Source: Oscheius tipulae (lineage: Eukaryota > Nematoda > Chromadorea > Rhabditida > Rhabditidae). Taken from it: 64,000 nucleotides of DNA. The stretch is from the NCBI GenBank assembly GCA_037178975.1, contig JASJZH010000001.1, positions 3,782,001-3,846,000 of the forward strand, read 5' to 3'. This document shows, piece after piece, positions 1 through 12,100 of this stretch. The number at the start of each line of letters is the position of its first letter. Position 1 is the stretch's first letter. Below the pieces are notes generated by a model that had not been told where the DNA came from, did not search any database, and saw nothing but the letters and a program-made list of their open reading frames with translations. The position numbers and the translations under genes were made by a program.

Positions 1-233
1 AATGAAAGACGAGGATATTTAAGAGGGGAATGAGAAGTCTCAGATCTGAATGTAGGTAGGAGACATGCGTCCTTTTTTTCAATTTTGACTGACTGGTTGA
101 CCGATGGACTAGGAGATTGAAACACTACATGATGATCGTCAAAAGACACAAACGAATTTTGATCCCTAGCTATTTGACCAAGAGGATCAGCCAGCTTATC
201 TGTAATTTATCACCCCCAAAAAACCGCTTTCAG

Positions 234-763
234 GTTTCTTCGGACTTTGTCGCAGCCTCTCAACATCAGCCAGGAGCTGCCAGTGGATTCCAGCTCTTCA
301 GCCACGTCCTCGGCATGTTCATGCACCTCTGGTGCGTAACTTGTGTCTGGAGATGTTACTGCTTCCTGGGAGACAAAAAGGTAATCTTTTTGACTGTTGG
401 GGATACAACGAACAGCGGAAATCGACGTTTTTTTGGCCGCGTGCCGCGCTCATGTGATTGTCGCTGTTTGGGCCGGGAATTGACCACAAAAACGAGGTTT
501 CGGACTAGCCGGGAGGAACAGGGAAGCAATAACGAACAGCTGGGTGGTTTCGTTGAAGCTTCAATCAGACTAGAACATGGTGTGATGTGAGGTTACTGAA
601 AAAGTTTAATTCATAGTCCCTGTTGCAAAACCCCCGTTTTCAGGTTGCTGAGCAGATTGGAGAGCAGCTGCAGGCTACCACAATGGCCTTCGTCTATGAC
701 TACTCTAAGCCCCCTCCATACAGTGATACCACCGTAGAAAAGAGCCCCCTGACCATTGCTTAA
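234..763 (+). CDS. 3' end of an unidentified membrane protein gene with a PPPY tail
   Basis: Two exons in one frame are visible: 234-380 (acceptor CTTTCAG, donor AAG|GTAATC) and 644-763 (acceptor GTTTTCAG, stop TAA at 761-763). The first encodes a hydrophobic, Trp/Cys-rich stretch (GMFMHLWCVTCVW), probably a membrane segment. The second encodes a hydrophilic C-terminal tail containing YSKPPPYSD, a PPxY motif of the kind bound by WW domains of Nedd4-type ligases. The 5' part lies before the window or in exons I could not place in positions 1-233, which read like an intron. I do not recognise the family. The gene converges on the ZO-1 homologue, with an AATAAA-rich stretch near 930-940 as its likely poly(A) region. 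Confidence 0.55.
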
Positions 764-1092
764 ACTCTCTCCCATCCGTGTATTTTCGATCGTGTCACTT
801 AGCTTCCAAATAGGCTTCTCGCTCTCCGTCTCCGGTTCTCCCCACTCCCTCCTTCCAGCCCTGTTCCTGATCTGATAGCCTAGTTGCCGACGCTGCATGT
901 TGTACAGAGTATCTTAAAAAACCAGTACTGCAAATAAATAAAAAATTTAACAAAAATTGAGCACTTTTATTGATAAAGATCTCTGTCAACTATAACACTT
1001 TTCGGGAAGACTTTTTTTGAGGGGCTGTGTCATAGATTCGAGGAGCACCAATAAATAGATTCGTGTAATACTTGAGCACCGGTACAAGGAAT

Positions 1093-4000
1093 TCAAAAGC
1101 GTGAAATGGGTACTGAGAGAAAGTTGCCGTCGGCAGCTGCCTTTCCGACATCCAGGTCCAACTGGTTCCATTTTCCTCCGCCTTCTCCTGCCTTGAGGGA
1201 GAAATTCCATTGACCGTCGGGATCAACGGGACCAGAATGAGGAAGACGGAGCTCGAGAGGGACTAGGAAAGAGAGGCCTGAAAGGTTAAGAGTCAATGAA
1301 GTTAAAGTGAAGTCTCACCTTTCGGTCCGCACATGACAAGTGGAGATAGGAGAGTTTCTCCTTTGGACTTGTCGATAGGAGGACTGTCGCCTTCTCGACA
1401 GACCTGAACAATGAACATGAATCATACCTTCACTCTTCACTAATACCTTGACATAAATTTCATGTTTCTCTCCATCTGGGATTGCGCCCTTCGGAATCCG
1501 GAGTTCTACCTTAGAGACAGGGCATCTCAGAACGCCTCCGTCGCTCGAAATCAGGGCTGAAGTTTCTTCGACAACTGTGGGCTCCTCGTCTTTCAGATCG
1601 TCAGTGTTTCCGTTTTCTTCCTTGGCCAAAGGAGCAGGAGAAGGTGAGACTTTGCTCGGCAGAGGAGAAATAGAACCGTTGACTCGTAGTCCAGTTAGGA
1701 GAGACTGGGAGTTACCATTGGAAGAGGGAGAGTCTGTCCGAGATGTTTCCGGGTCATGCAGACGAGTTCTGAAAAGAGTTTGCTTTGTTCAACCCCTGGT
1801 ATTCTTCTGTAACTCTCGACTTTCATCAAAACTCACATATTGTTCGGCTTCGGAGCAATGACCGGTCGCGGATTGACTGATGTTCTGCTGCTCGGCATGA
1901 AGACTGGTGTCCTTTCCTGTCTCGGAGAGTACATTTCTGGATTCGGAGGCTGCAAGGGTAACTGAACATGATTTTTTCCTAACATTCAAGTGTGTACCTA
2001 CCTGATGCCGTTGTTCCTCTCTCAATCGTTCCTCTCTCAATCGAGCCTCTTCCTTCAACCTCACATTCGCAATCTCGTTAGCCAGACGAGCATCTTGATA
2101 CAGGGAATCGTCAGTCAGAAGCTGTTTCACATGGTAGTAGCCAGCCTTGTCTCCATTTTTCGACGGAGTCGTTTGAAGACTCGGCCCGGAAGGACCATAC
2201 TCTTTCTGAGGGCCACTTCCGTTGATCTTGTCACCGGGACGACGAGGAAGAGTCGTCCAACCACGCTTCTCTCCAGCAGCAGGCCCGTCTGCTTGGATCA
2301 CAGTAGTTCCAGGGCTGCTGATCCCGTTTTCATAGTCGTAGATTGATCTGCTCATAGGGTTCGAAGATTGGCTATAGTCTCCGTAGTCTCCTTTCAACGA
2401 TTCCATGTCGCTGTCGTAGTTGGCTCCTTTGGTTGACAATGGGAACAGAATAACCTAAAAGCAGTTTGTTCTATTGCCCTGGTTCAGAACTTACATCTTC
2501 CAACGGCATGTTAGGAGCAAACTCCGGCATCCAGAGTCTCCTCTGCTGGAGATGAACCACAAGTTCTCTCAATGCGTCGAACCATCCTTCCTCCTGTGTG
2601 GCATCAACTGTGGCCGAGAGCAAATGGCTGTGATGCTTCTTGATTTGACTCGACTGTTCTGCCAGTTTCTTAGACGAAAGATGAGGAGCATTCATTCGCT
2701 TTCTGATGTCTCGGATCTTGCTTCTTCCATCGATGTCAATTAGAACAACAATCGGCGCGTAGCGAGCCAACTGGAGTCGTTCGACCGACTCTATGGAAAT
2801 GTCCAAAATACAGTGTTTTCCAGCTGCTATTATGGCATCGACCGCAGCCAGACGAATTATTCCTCCGTCGCTTTCTGGCTCAGCAAAGTGCATCGAAAAA
2901 TGTTGAAGAAGCTGCTGTCTCGCCACGTCAGCTAAAGGGCCAAAGAGCACAATTGGCCTGTGGAAGCTTGGAGTAGTCAGAGCGACCCTCTCATAGGCAG
3001 GGAACTGAATGTTTCCTGAGAGTTCAGCTGGGTCGGCGAGGAAGTTCTTCGGCAGAGATTTTGTCCTTCTCTGCTCCAGCTTCCTCCTCAAAAGTGTTCC
3101 CTTTCCCTTCTCAGCCTGTCTTCTTTGCTCACGAGCCAAGTTCTCAGCTGTAGCCTAAAAATTGAAGTTTTCAAATGTATTTGAAAATGACCGACTTGAT
3201 TGGGAATAACTCCCTTGTTATTAGGAGGGTCTCCCTTGTTTGTTGCCGAGGAATAGACTCTAGCAGCCTGCCACAACCCTACTGTTCCTCCAAAGAGAGT
3301 GTCAGTCACATGAAAGATATCTCCTTCATTGACCGTCAAATCCAAAGGACTGTTCTTCCTCTCCTTTGAGAAATGAGCCCTGGAAGAATCGACTTTCACA
3401 CGCTCGACTGACAAATAGTTCGCGGCTTTTTGACTACACGGAGGGACTGACCCACTTGTTCTTTTTGTGTAAAAGAGCAGCTGATGGACACCAATCACGA
3501 CCGAGATTATCTCGCCTATATCTACAAACTGCGGACGCACAACTGCTCGAGTAATCGTTATCTGGAGGATTCTTTTAAGTCACTTTGTGGCCAAGATTAC
3601 AAGTTCTCGGAAAAGAACGAACCTGATGAAAAAGTTGTCCCCGAGCTGTTGGTTTCTGACTTGCTCAAATTCCTGTCTCGCGTATTCCAACCGTAGACTG
3701 ACTCGGTCGTCCAAAGCCAGAAGTAGTTGTACTGAGGCTTCTCTCGACACGCCTCTCATTGTTCGACCATTTACCTAAATGCATGTATTTGTCACAAAGA
3801 GAAAACTCAAACAAAACCTCGAGGATCTTGTCTCCACAACAGACACCGTGCAAAGCGGCTGGAGAATCGGCCGCTACGGCCGAAACAAAGATTCCAACCT
3901 CGTTTCCGCCGATTACTCGGACTCCTACAGATCCACCGACTTTTCGGAAAGTTACAGACCGGATTCCACTAGATTCCGGTCTCGGAGCCCCACGAGAGTA

Positions 4001-5078
4001 ATATTCGTACTCTCCGTTCTGGATACTTCCCATTGCTAAAACATGCTTATGAATAAAGACTATTAACCATGTACCTGAAGTAGCTGGACTGCTGACTCTT
4101 CGCCCGTCTACCGAATCATCTCTCCATCTCGGTGAGTTGATGTAGTCCTGACTGGATCTATTGCTGAGAGGAGGATGTTGGATGAGGGGACTGGGGCTGT
4201 GTCTCGGAGTCGGATTCACGGATCCTAGTCTCTCGTAGACAGTGTTCTGACTCGGCCAACGGGAACTACCTCGACGAACATCTCTCTGAATGACTAGACA
4301 GAGTTTCTCTCGTGATCTGAATACTTTTTGTTTGGGGGAAAAAAGAGTTCTTACCTATCGAGCCACTTGTTGACTTCATCCAACGTAGCTCCATCCACAC
4401 CCTGTCCATTTATTCTCAGAACCGAGTCACCTTCTCTCAACCCCGGATCCTGTAATTCAATTTGTGCGCCATTTTTAGAGTCCTACCTTTTCGGCGAGCT
4501 TTGGATTCCTGATCTCCTTTATGTAGAACCGACAGCCGAGAACTATTCCGAAATCCTCCTTTTTCCGAGACTTGCTCAATGTGAACTTCAGCGTCCTTTG
4601 CTCGAATTCCATCACAGGCATCGGGACCTTCCGTTTTACTATCTAAGCCAGAGTTCCATAATATTGGAAGGAAACAAAAGTACCATGTTGATCTGGTCTG
4701 CGTTTTTGATGATGTCGACTGCGGAGCTGTAGTCTATACTTTCGAATGAGACTCCGTTCGCCGAGAGGATTCGGTCATTGACCCTGGAAGATGCGCGACT
4801 TGCCTCCATCATGCGCAAACTGCTCCCTCGAGATGAAGGGAGAAGGCAGCAACTTTTAGGCGCGCATCGGGATTTTAAAGTTAAGAAAACAGTTTCTTCT
4901 GGAAGAGCAAACCCGGCCTTTTTTTTGGATACTTGTCTCATCTACAAACTCACTGTAACAGTCCCCAAGCAGGTCCACTCGGTACCACGTCGCTGACTAC
5001 AACAGCAGGGTCTCCCGAGGTGAAATGCGGATTGTCACGTCCACCAGAGACGGCAATTCCGAATCCGAGAGCGTGGGC
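1093..5078 (-). CDS. TJP1: ZO-1/tight-junction-protein homologue (MAGUK with 3 PDZ, SH3, GUK, ZU5)
   Basis: Cell-junction scaffold linking membrane proteins to actin; the domain order is that of the zonula occludens family. Reading the minus strand: PDZ1 (about 5078-4960 and 4798-4685; [15 protein letters not shown]), PDZ2 (about 4650-4360; [15 protein letters not shown]), a Ser/Pro linker, PDZ3 (about 4036-3625), SH3 (about 3391-3205; [15 protein letters not shown]), guanylate-kinase-like domain (about 3150-2493, without a canonical kinase P-loop, so probably a binding module), a long low-complexity linker, and a C-terminal ZU5 domain (about 1545-1093; [20 protein letters not shown], ending VPISRF). 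The stop is at 1093-1095. Introns are about 40-60 bp. The 5' end is unresolved: the residues before PDZ1 strand 1 and the initiator Met must lie upstream, perhaps between 5.3 and 6.1 kb. The ZU5 domain separates it from DLG-type MAGUKs. Confidence 0.9.
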
Positions 5079-5856
5079 CTGAAGTTTGGCTTGGTTTTAT
5101 TCATTCTCGAGTAGAGAGGAACGCTGTGTTGACTACGAGCATTTGATGCTGTTTTATGAGTTGACGGAAGGCAGTTGTTTCGTTGGAACAGAGAGATATA
5201 AACAGGATGGAATGAGAAAGATGTATCTTTCAGAAAGTTTTGGAATGTTTCGAAGTACAAGGAATCATAGAAAGAATGATGTTCAGATCTTGAGATCCAA
5301 ATCTTCAGAAAAAAAAAATTCTGCCCGGAAGTTTACCGTACTGCAAAATTCTGAGAGTCTCAGTAACTGAAAGTTTGTCTGGTTTGTTCATAAAGAGTGA
5401 CGTGAAGGAGAAGTGATGAGAAGGGGATGTGACCGTCTGTGAGCATGCGCTTCAGAATGCTGCACATCAAAATGATCTTTCCTCTTTCACTCGAGGGCAA
5501 AAAAAGTGGGACAAACAAAAAGGGTCGAAAAGAACTGTGGTTAGAGTAAGCGGTGAGCAGTGGCACCGACCTCGAGCCGAATATCTGCTGTAATCGAGAC
5601 GCGCCTGTCGCCTTCGGGTAGAGGAAGAGGTCAACTCGAAGGGGACAAACTGAGCGGATGACCGACAGGTCCTCACTTGACTAGTACGACTTTCTGATCG
5701 AAACGAATGTTGACACTTGATGCGGCAGTGAATTGAAATAATTATATGGTTCTCATGAACTGACAATGGTGAAAATACCAATTAGGTTCTGATCAGAGCA
5801 TCCATTCTTTCCTTTCCTCAAACAAGCATCGAGAAAAGCCATAATATTCAAATTTA
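5079..5856. other. Upstream flank of the ZO-1 homologue, probable unplaced 5' exons
   Basis: No complete gene is visible. A minus-strand frame is open over about 5781-5467 with several GT/AG pairs, and a minus-strand piece near 5515-5360 reads LLLHVTLYEQTRQ, resembling the first strand of a ZO PDZ1 domain. Neither joins in phase to the PDZ1 exon at 5078 by a splice I can defend. I read the stretch as intron plus unresolved 5' exons of the ZO-1 gene. Confidence 0.35.
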
Positions 5857-6113
5857 TGCACGGGCTTCCATTTACCTATGCCGGTCTGACTCACCCTGTG
5901 CAAAGAGACGCTCAACAGCTGCCAGCTAGCACAGCCGGGTTGCATCTGAAAAACACTTTAGGTATTTTCAACATGGCGGGGAAAACCTCGTCCGGGTCGT
6001 CGGAGACTGGAGGAACGAGGACCTCGCTATCCTGATGGCTGAGGAGGCCCACATGCATGACGGGTGGGAAGAGGCGGCTGGGGGATTCAACAACGACACG
6101 CCCACCTGTAAAA
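5857..6113. other. Coding-like island, strand unresolved
   Basis: A GC-richer block with protein-like frames on both strands. On the minus strand, acceptor ATTTTACAG at about 6114 opens a frame containing VVVESPSRLFPPV and LSHQDSEVLVPPVSDD. A 45-base GTTTTC...TTTTTCAG intron and a second short exon ending in a GTGAGT donor near 5896 follow. On the plus strand a frame contains VRVVGDWRNEDLAILMAEEA and ends in TAA-free sequence at a TGA near 6098. Either could be an exon; the minus reading would suit upstream exons of the ZO-1 gene. I recognise no family in either. Confidence 0.35.
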
Positions 6114-9024
6114 TCTGATTATAATATGATTATTTCTTGCTAATTATAGAGATGGAGAAGAGTTCGAGTGGTATAAAGATCTTAGTTTGTTGGAATGTGA
6201 ACAAATTATCTCTCGAAGTTAAATGCTCAGAAAAACGATATCGGAATAATTTTGAACATGAAGTTTAATAGCATTGCTTTCCTCTTTTCTAACGGAAGGG
6301 GGACAGTGAAAAGAACGTGACCGAATGCAGGTGCTCCAAACTTCATCACAAAGTGTTGCGTTGCGATCATTGTATTCAAGAAACACGTAGCAGTAATCGA
6401 AAAGTTCACGAGAGTAAAGAGAAATGATCGAATATTTCTATAAAGTATTTTTTAGACTCGCACCAATTATAGTATACTTGCATCCTCGTTTCGTTCCCGT
6501 CCAGGCTCGGAAAAGTTTAATGGCAAGGCCATGCTCCCCAGAGACCGGCTATGGCTCATCTCTTCGACCTCTCAGTCTCGGAAAGTGAGAGAGCAACAAT
6601 TAGAGACATTTGTCAGAAAGTCTTTGACAGGGTTGAATAAGTAGAGAACAGTGCTTTAACTGAGAAAACATGTAAACACTGACTCATCTGGGGAAGCATT
6701 ATGACGAGAAAAATAGGCTGGAAAAATGATGGCGGAACGGAGGCGACAATGGATGACAAACTTTTGGACCCGCTTGGGGATGCTTTTTTTCGTAGGCGAG
6801 GGAGAAGAGATGCGATAAAGTCAACACCATGAGAGTTTGACCATCACACCCGTGGCGAAAGGGAACCTCTTTGGAACGAGGCGGTATGGGAGAGAGAACA
6901 CTTTCCGAATCTGTCTGCTGACTCTTTCCTGTAGGTATAAGAGACGGGAATCTATACGAGAAGAATGGAAAAGTTCTTGAGTTGGACCATAATGCTAGGT
7001 ATGACAGATGGAAATTGGGGTCAACGGCCTTGTACTTATGTTTTTGACTATTTACGCGAGCCACGAATGGCTTTTCCGCAGTTGTACGGATCGACTGCGG
7101 GAGGAGGAACGGCGCGTAATGGAATTGCAGCTGTCATAACTGACGGAATACCCTCTCAAATTGGAATATGTGACGCTTAAGAAACGACTGTTATCTAACA
7201 GAGGAGACTAATTGATTTTTGAGGTCCAATTAACCTGTGCTATTGTAGAGACAGGACAATTGACGAGCATGAATTGTTGAGCTGACTGCGGGATTAGTTC
7301 CATATTTATGAGGAGGCTCCAATTACACGAGAGAGGGAGAGAGACAATGGCATCGGTCATAGGATATACTCATTTTGGGTGTTATAAACACAATTGTTAA
7401 CTCCTTGGAATAGGTTCAAGAAAAACATAAAAAATCATGGCGAAAAAAAGCACACGAAGCGCTCCTCGTAATTCAAGAGGCCCGTTCAAAAAAGGCGTAA
7501 AAAGAGGAGCCACGGCATCCTATTGGCAGAGTGAGAGCGACGAGTAAATTGAGCCACCATTTTATGCCAGAAAAATCGCCTGCCGGGAGCAATCGGAAAT
7601 GGAGCGTAAAGAATCGAGCTCCCAAAAAGACTCAGAAGGGGTTGTAGATGAGGGCAATTAGTAGTTTGCTGAAGGAAGAAAAAGTCTCTAAACGGAGGCC
7701 AGAGTGATGGCCACTGATGGCCTTGCAAGCGCCTATTCCGCTCATTATGGCCTCACATTTGTGGGGAGACTGTCTGTGTATCAGGTTCCGTTTTTGCGGA
7801 AGACAGTAACGTGGGAACAGATACTTTTCAAACATTTCTCTCCGGATTTCTCAGGATTTTCCTAGTAGAGAGAATGATCGTCAATGGGTGTGGTCTACTG
7901 ATCCGCCAGAGAATAATAGGATTTTGCTAGAAAAACTCATTTTCTTTACAAGCTGATGCTATTAGGAACATGGAGCTCATAATAAGTTTGTATAAGAGAG
8001 AGTTAGAGTGAGAGTTAAACGTTATCGAAGCGAGAAATAATTGAAAAGAAACAAAAGGGTAATTTTGAGTGTGAAAGAGTCGATTGAATGGGTTGGCGAC
8101 TCTTGCGGCTGAGGCTAATAAAAACATTACAACCGGTGTGGATCCCTGATTCGCCTGGAATTCAATTGAAAAACTCATTACCCAATATTTACGAAGAATA
8201 GGTAATGGAAAGGAGCCGGAGCAAAAGGTGTGAAAATGCGCAACCAGACGCTTTTTGGGTTAGGCGGGAAGAGGACCATCGATCGATCGCTCGGTCAGTC
8301 AGCCTCCTATGTAAAACACCCAGCTGACCTTGTGTCTTAGAGAGCCACATCTGGCCGCAATTTCTCGACTTTTGGAGGGTAGAGCGACGAGGTTTGTGTA
8401 ATTCATTAGACGGCGGGATAAGCCTCGAAACTGATAAAGAGTCAGCTACGCAAGATGGTCAAATAGATGGTCAGAGCCGGCCGATTTGTTATACAGTCCC
8501 TTGTGTACAGTGTCGTAGGTGAACGAAAAAGAGTGTAGCAAAGACTTCAGAAAATTTTCATTGGAGTCGACAGGTGTCTTTCTTGGAGGACATTCCGTTT
8601 GTGCACCGTATCTCTACAGGTGGGAAAGAAATAAGAACGCGGACCACAATAACTGTCTTTTGGCATCTAGTTGTCAATCTGAGGCGGGGAAGAAAATCTG
8701 CCCATACCTTTAATTTGTCGTGCAGTACTGTATAATACTGTGCGAAACGCCACAGTCATGGGGGGAGGGGGATTTCCTCCACGATCCCAGATTGCCAACC
8801 AGGTGCCAAAAGACTGCTATCGGGGTCAGAGTTCCTGTTTTTGCCAACTCGTCGAGATACAGGGCCTATTTTCGAATTGGCACTAGCCTCAATTTAGAAC
8901 TGCTCTTCTATATTGCTCAACTGCAAATTGCTAATGTAAATTGATAGCCTTAAGTTATCTCTCTTACACATGGTAGTTTCTCACATGCCTTATCAGAGCG
9001 ACCAGAGCTGGTCTCGACGCGCGA
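6114..9024. other. Non-coding stretch between the ZO-1 and THADA homologues
   Basis: About 2.9 kb between the 5' side of the minus-strand ZO-1 gene and the plus-strand THADA gene. It holds only short open frames without homology, splice support or consistent codon use. It probably contains promoters or long 5' introns of the two divergent genes. Purine-rich GAGAGGGAGAGAGA near 7330 and GATC-rich repeats near 8281 are simple-sequence features. I see no RNA gene. Confidence 0.4.
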
Positions 9025-9100
9025 CTGAAAATTTTCAGGCGGAAACGAAACATTCGTTCAAATAGCATTTTATGTTTCCGCTTCCTGCAAAATTTTAAAG
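9025..9100. repeat. Imperfect inverted repeat just upstream of THADA start
   Basis: Left arm 9025-9046 (ctgaaaattttcaggcgg and aaac) is an imperfect reverse complement of the right arm at about 9074-9100 (gtttccgcttcctgcaaaat and on). The arms share GAAAATTTT-CAGG and CGGAAAC blocks around a spacer of about 27 bases. It lies directly before the THADA ATG at 9108, so it would be in the promoter or 5'UTR and could form a hairpin. Confidence 0.45.
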
Positions 9101-9107
9101 AAACGTC

Positions 9108-12100
9108 ATGAAGTCGCCTTCAGTAGTCGAAATGCAGTTCCTTTTTCAAAAAGTTTGTTTGTATTATATTTACGATAATTTCTTCCCATTCTTAGATTGA
9201 CGCTTCTATTTTTAAGCCGTCTTCCTCTGATTCGGGCTCTTTGGCTGAGATATGCCTTCTAAAGGCGCTTGAAGAGTCCGACAGTCATAGCACACATTCT
9301 AATTTGCTCGTTTCGGCAACTCTAAAACGCATTTTGACATTGTACAGGTAGATAGTCTTCTTTACACTCATTTCTCCTAATTTCAAGAGATTTCTCGCAG
9401 CCGATATCCGCAGAAATTTCCCAGCAGATCGTGAAATACATTTTCAAAAAATGGGACAGCTCAATTGATGTCATTTGCTACGAAGCGGTCGACTCTTTCG
9501 GTCTTCTTATGGATATACACATGCTCTCTTGCCTGGACTGCAAGAAAAAGACGTGTTGCAGTTTTCGCGACGGGGTGGTCCAAAATCTCTCCAGTTCTCC
9601 GTCCACCTGTAGGTCAATCTTCAAATGCATCGTGAGTTTTTATACATTCTTGTTTTACCACTGGTAATATTCCTTTATTATGTTTCTCAGAATCTTCTGG
9701 CCAACTGTTATCCCTGGCTCGAACTTATCAACGACAGCTTTGTGGAAAAGCTGTATCAAAACATTAGTTCTCCCTCACTGGTTGTAGTGGTATCTTTTCT
9801 TATTTTTTAGCTTATATTCCATTTTTAGATTAGCGACATTATTTGCTCCAATCTGTCGTCGCCAAAATGTAATACACTTTTTCATTTAGGCCATATAGAG
9901 CGATCCGTCTTGTCCAAATCTAAAAATCTCCGTTCAGCTGTGATGGTCTTGTTGTTGTTCTAATGCCCATCACATCTTTCTTTTTAGGATAGACTGATAC
10001 CGAATCTTGTCAAGAAAGGATATTCCGGTCTAGTTTCCCAACTTTTAACCCGATTGGAAGATTCGGAATGGCAGGATTCGGCCAGTCAGCTGGATACTGT
10101 GCTATCAATTGTAGGTATGCTCATCAAGGCAAATGGAGCCAAAAGCTGGTCGGATTTTGTCGATAAAGAAGTTTTGAGCAAAGCTCTTATCCACTGTAGC
10201 TCACAGGTTCGTTTCATTGGTATGCAAGTTTTTTTAAATTTTTACAGGTTCGCCTAACTGCATGGACACTACTTTGCTCCCATCCACGCATATCTACTCC
10301 CTACACTTCGACTGATCTGGATCTGATGAGAGTCTACCTTTTAACAAGCGCTGCTGAACAGTCTCCAGCCATTCGACAAAAAATGTTAGCCGCTTTCAAA
10401 CAGATTATCATCAGAATGGCCGAAACTGGAGAGCAGGCAATTAAAAAAAACGAGACGAGGATGCTGGAGGAATATACCCATTTCCTGAAGGATATTCTCA
10501 ATCAAGCTTTTGAATCTCTTTGTTCTGAGGCCAATTTCAATAGGAGAATACTGTCTCTGAGTCTGATCGACTACTTTTACAGACAAGACATAAGACCAAA
10601 TGGTAAAAGTGAGATCTAATTTTTTCGGAGAGCAACAGCCCATTTTAGGTGCTTTTCATAGCTATTTTTCATCTAGATATCCCCTTACAAAGGACCAGTT
10701 TAATCAACTACTTCGCTGTCTGGATGACTCGTTCCAGCTCTGTCAGAACATGAGTTTCGAGCTGCTAAAGAATTTTCCTCAGTTTTCGTTTGAAGTGAGT
10801 TTGGATTCTTATCTGGGCGAATTACTTTTTTTTTTTAGAATTCCGAAAGATATTTGGTCGAAACAAAGGAAATTATGACGTCAATTCGATCACACAACTC
10901 TTTGACTGCTAGCTATCGGTTACAGGTACTTTATAAGTATATAACAACAAGTACTCAGTTTTTCATTCATCGTAATCCGGATAAATTGAAGAGTATCCTC
11001 GAAGATTTCCTAGCAGATTGTGAACAACGACTCGAACTGGCAGAAAAGACCATGATGACCATAACAGAGAGTCCTGTTCATCCAATTTTGAGCGCGATAG
11101 TCTCATTGCTTCCCAAGAACTCTATGGTTATGGAGTGAGACGCCTTATTTTCTTTCTACAGAACGATTTTTCTAGGAAAGACGAGGACTTTTGGATCAGT
11201 TTTGTTCAGAAGAAGTTAATTCCATTTTGTTATCGAATGGCAGCTCTTGTCACTCCTGTAGTACATTCCATGGCCCCGGAAGGCTACATTCCAGAGGAAG
11301 AATTAAACGAATTGGGTCAGTTTTGTTCTGCTAAATAGTTATCTATATATCCTATTACAGCACATGACGATATCTCGAGCTCCGTACAAGCAAATCGGTC
11401 CCAACTTCTTCTCGTCTGTTGCTGGCGTGCACACAAGCACATTTCCGAGATTTTCGACTGGACAGTTCGAATCTGTTATCCCAATCAGATATCCGCCTCG
11501 GATGTTCAGAAAATAGGAGATTACTTCTGGTTGCAGTTGACTGAATGTCGTCATTGTGGCGCGTTCGAAAGTGCAGTCGACGGATTCACCTATTTGTGTT
11601 CTTTCTTATGGAAAAAGACTGAAGCCAGTCTTCCAAGCCCTACCGACTGGCTGAAGAGAATTTTAAAAGCACTAGAAGGCGGAGAAGATCTGGACAATTT
11701 GTGTTCGACAAGGAGAAGTGCCGGTGTTCCTCATCTGGTAGTAGCTATTCTTTCAACTGAACCCGATGACTCGATGGAAGGATTGAATCTGGCAGCAGCG
11801 TCTCTTCTAAACCTGGAGAAACGAGAACTCAAATATAGGTACGTCTTTTACTTTTTTCAAAAAGCGAACTTTTGTTGATCCGCGCCTAGAAACCATGAGT
11901 TTGACGTTCCTGTGTAGGCATCTCCATCGTCGTCGAAAAAGTTAAGAACTTGTCGTCTTCGAAAAAGTTGGAAGAAGCACGTTCCATCTAAAAGTCTGTA
12001 TTTTTCAAAATGCTGTTCTTACCGTATTCGTTCGCTGTAAATTGAATGGGTCAACAAGAAGTTGCATGTACCTCATTTTTTCAGTTTTGAGTGGGATGTA

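Noticed and set aside
117-590. 157-codon plus-strand open frame at the window start
   Set aside because: It runs through two introns of the real gene; only 234-380 within it looks like exon.
2491-3150. Second true guanylate kinase
   Set aside because: This GUK domain belongs to the ZO-1 MAGUK, lacks the GPSGxGK P-loop and follows an SH3 domain.
6965-7180. 71-codon plus-strand frame (MEKFLSWTIMLG...)
   Set aside because: A single exon without splice or homology support, overlapping an equally open antisense frame.
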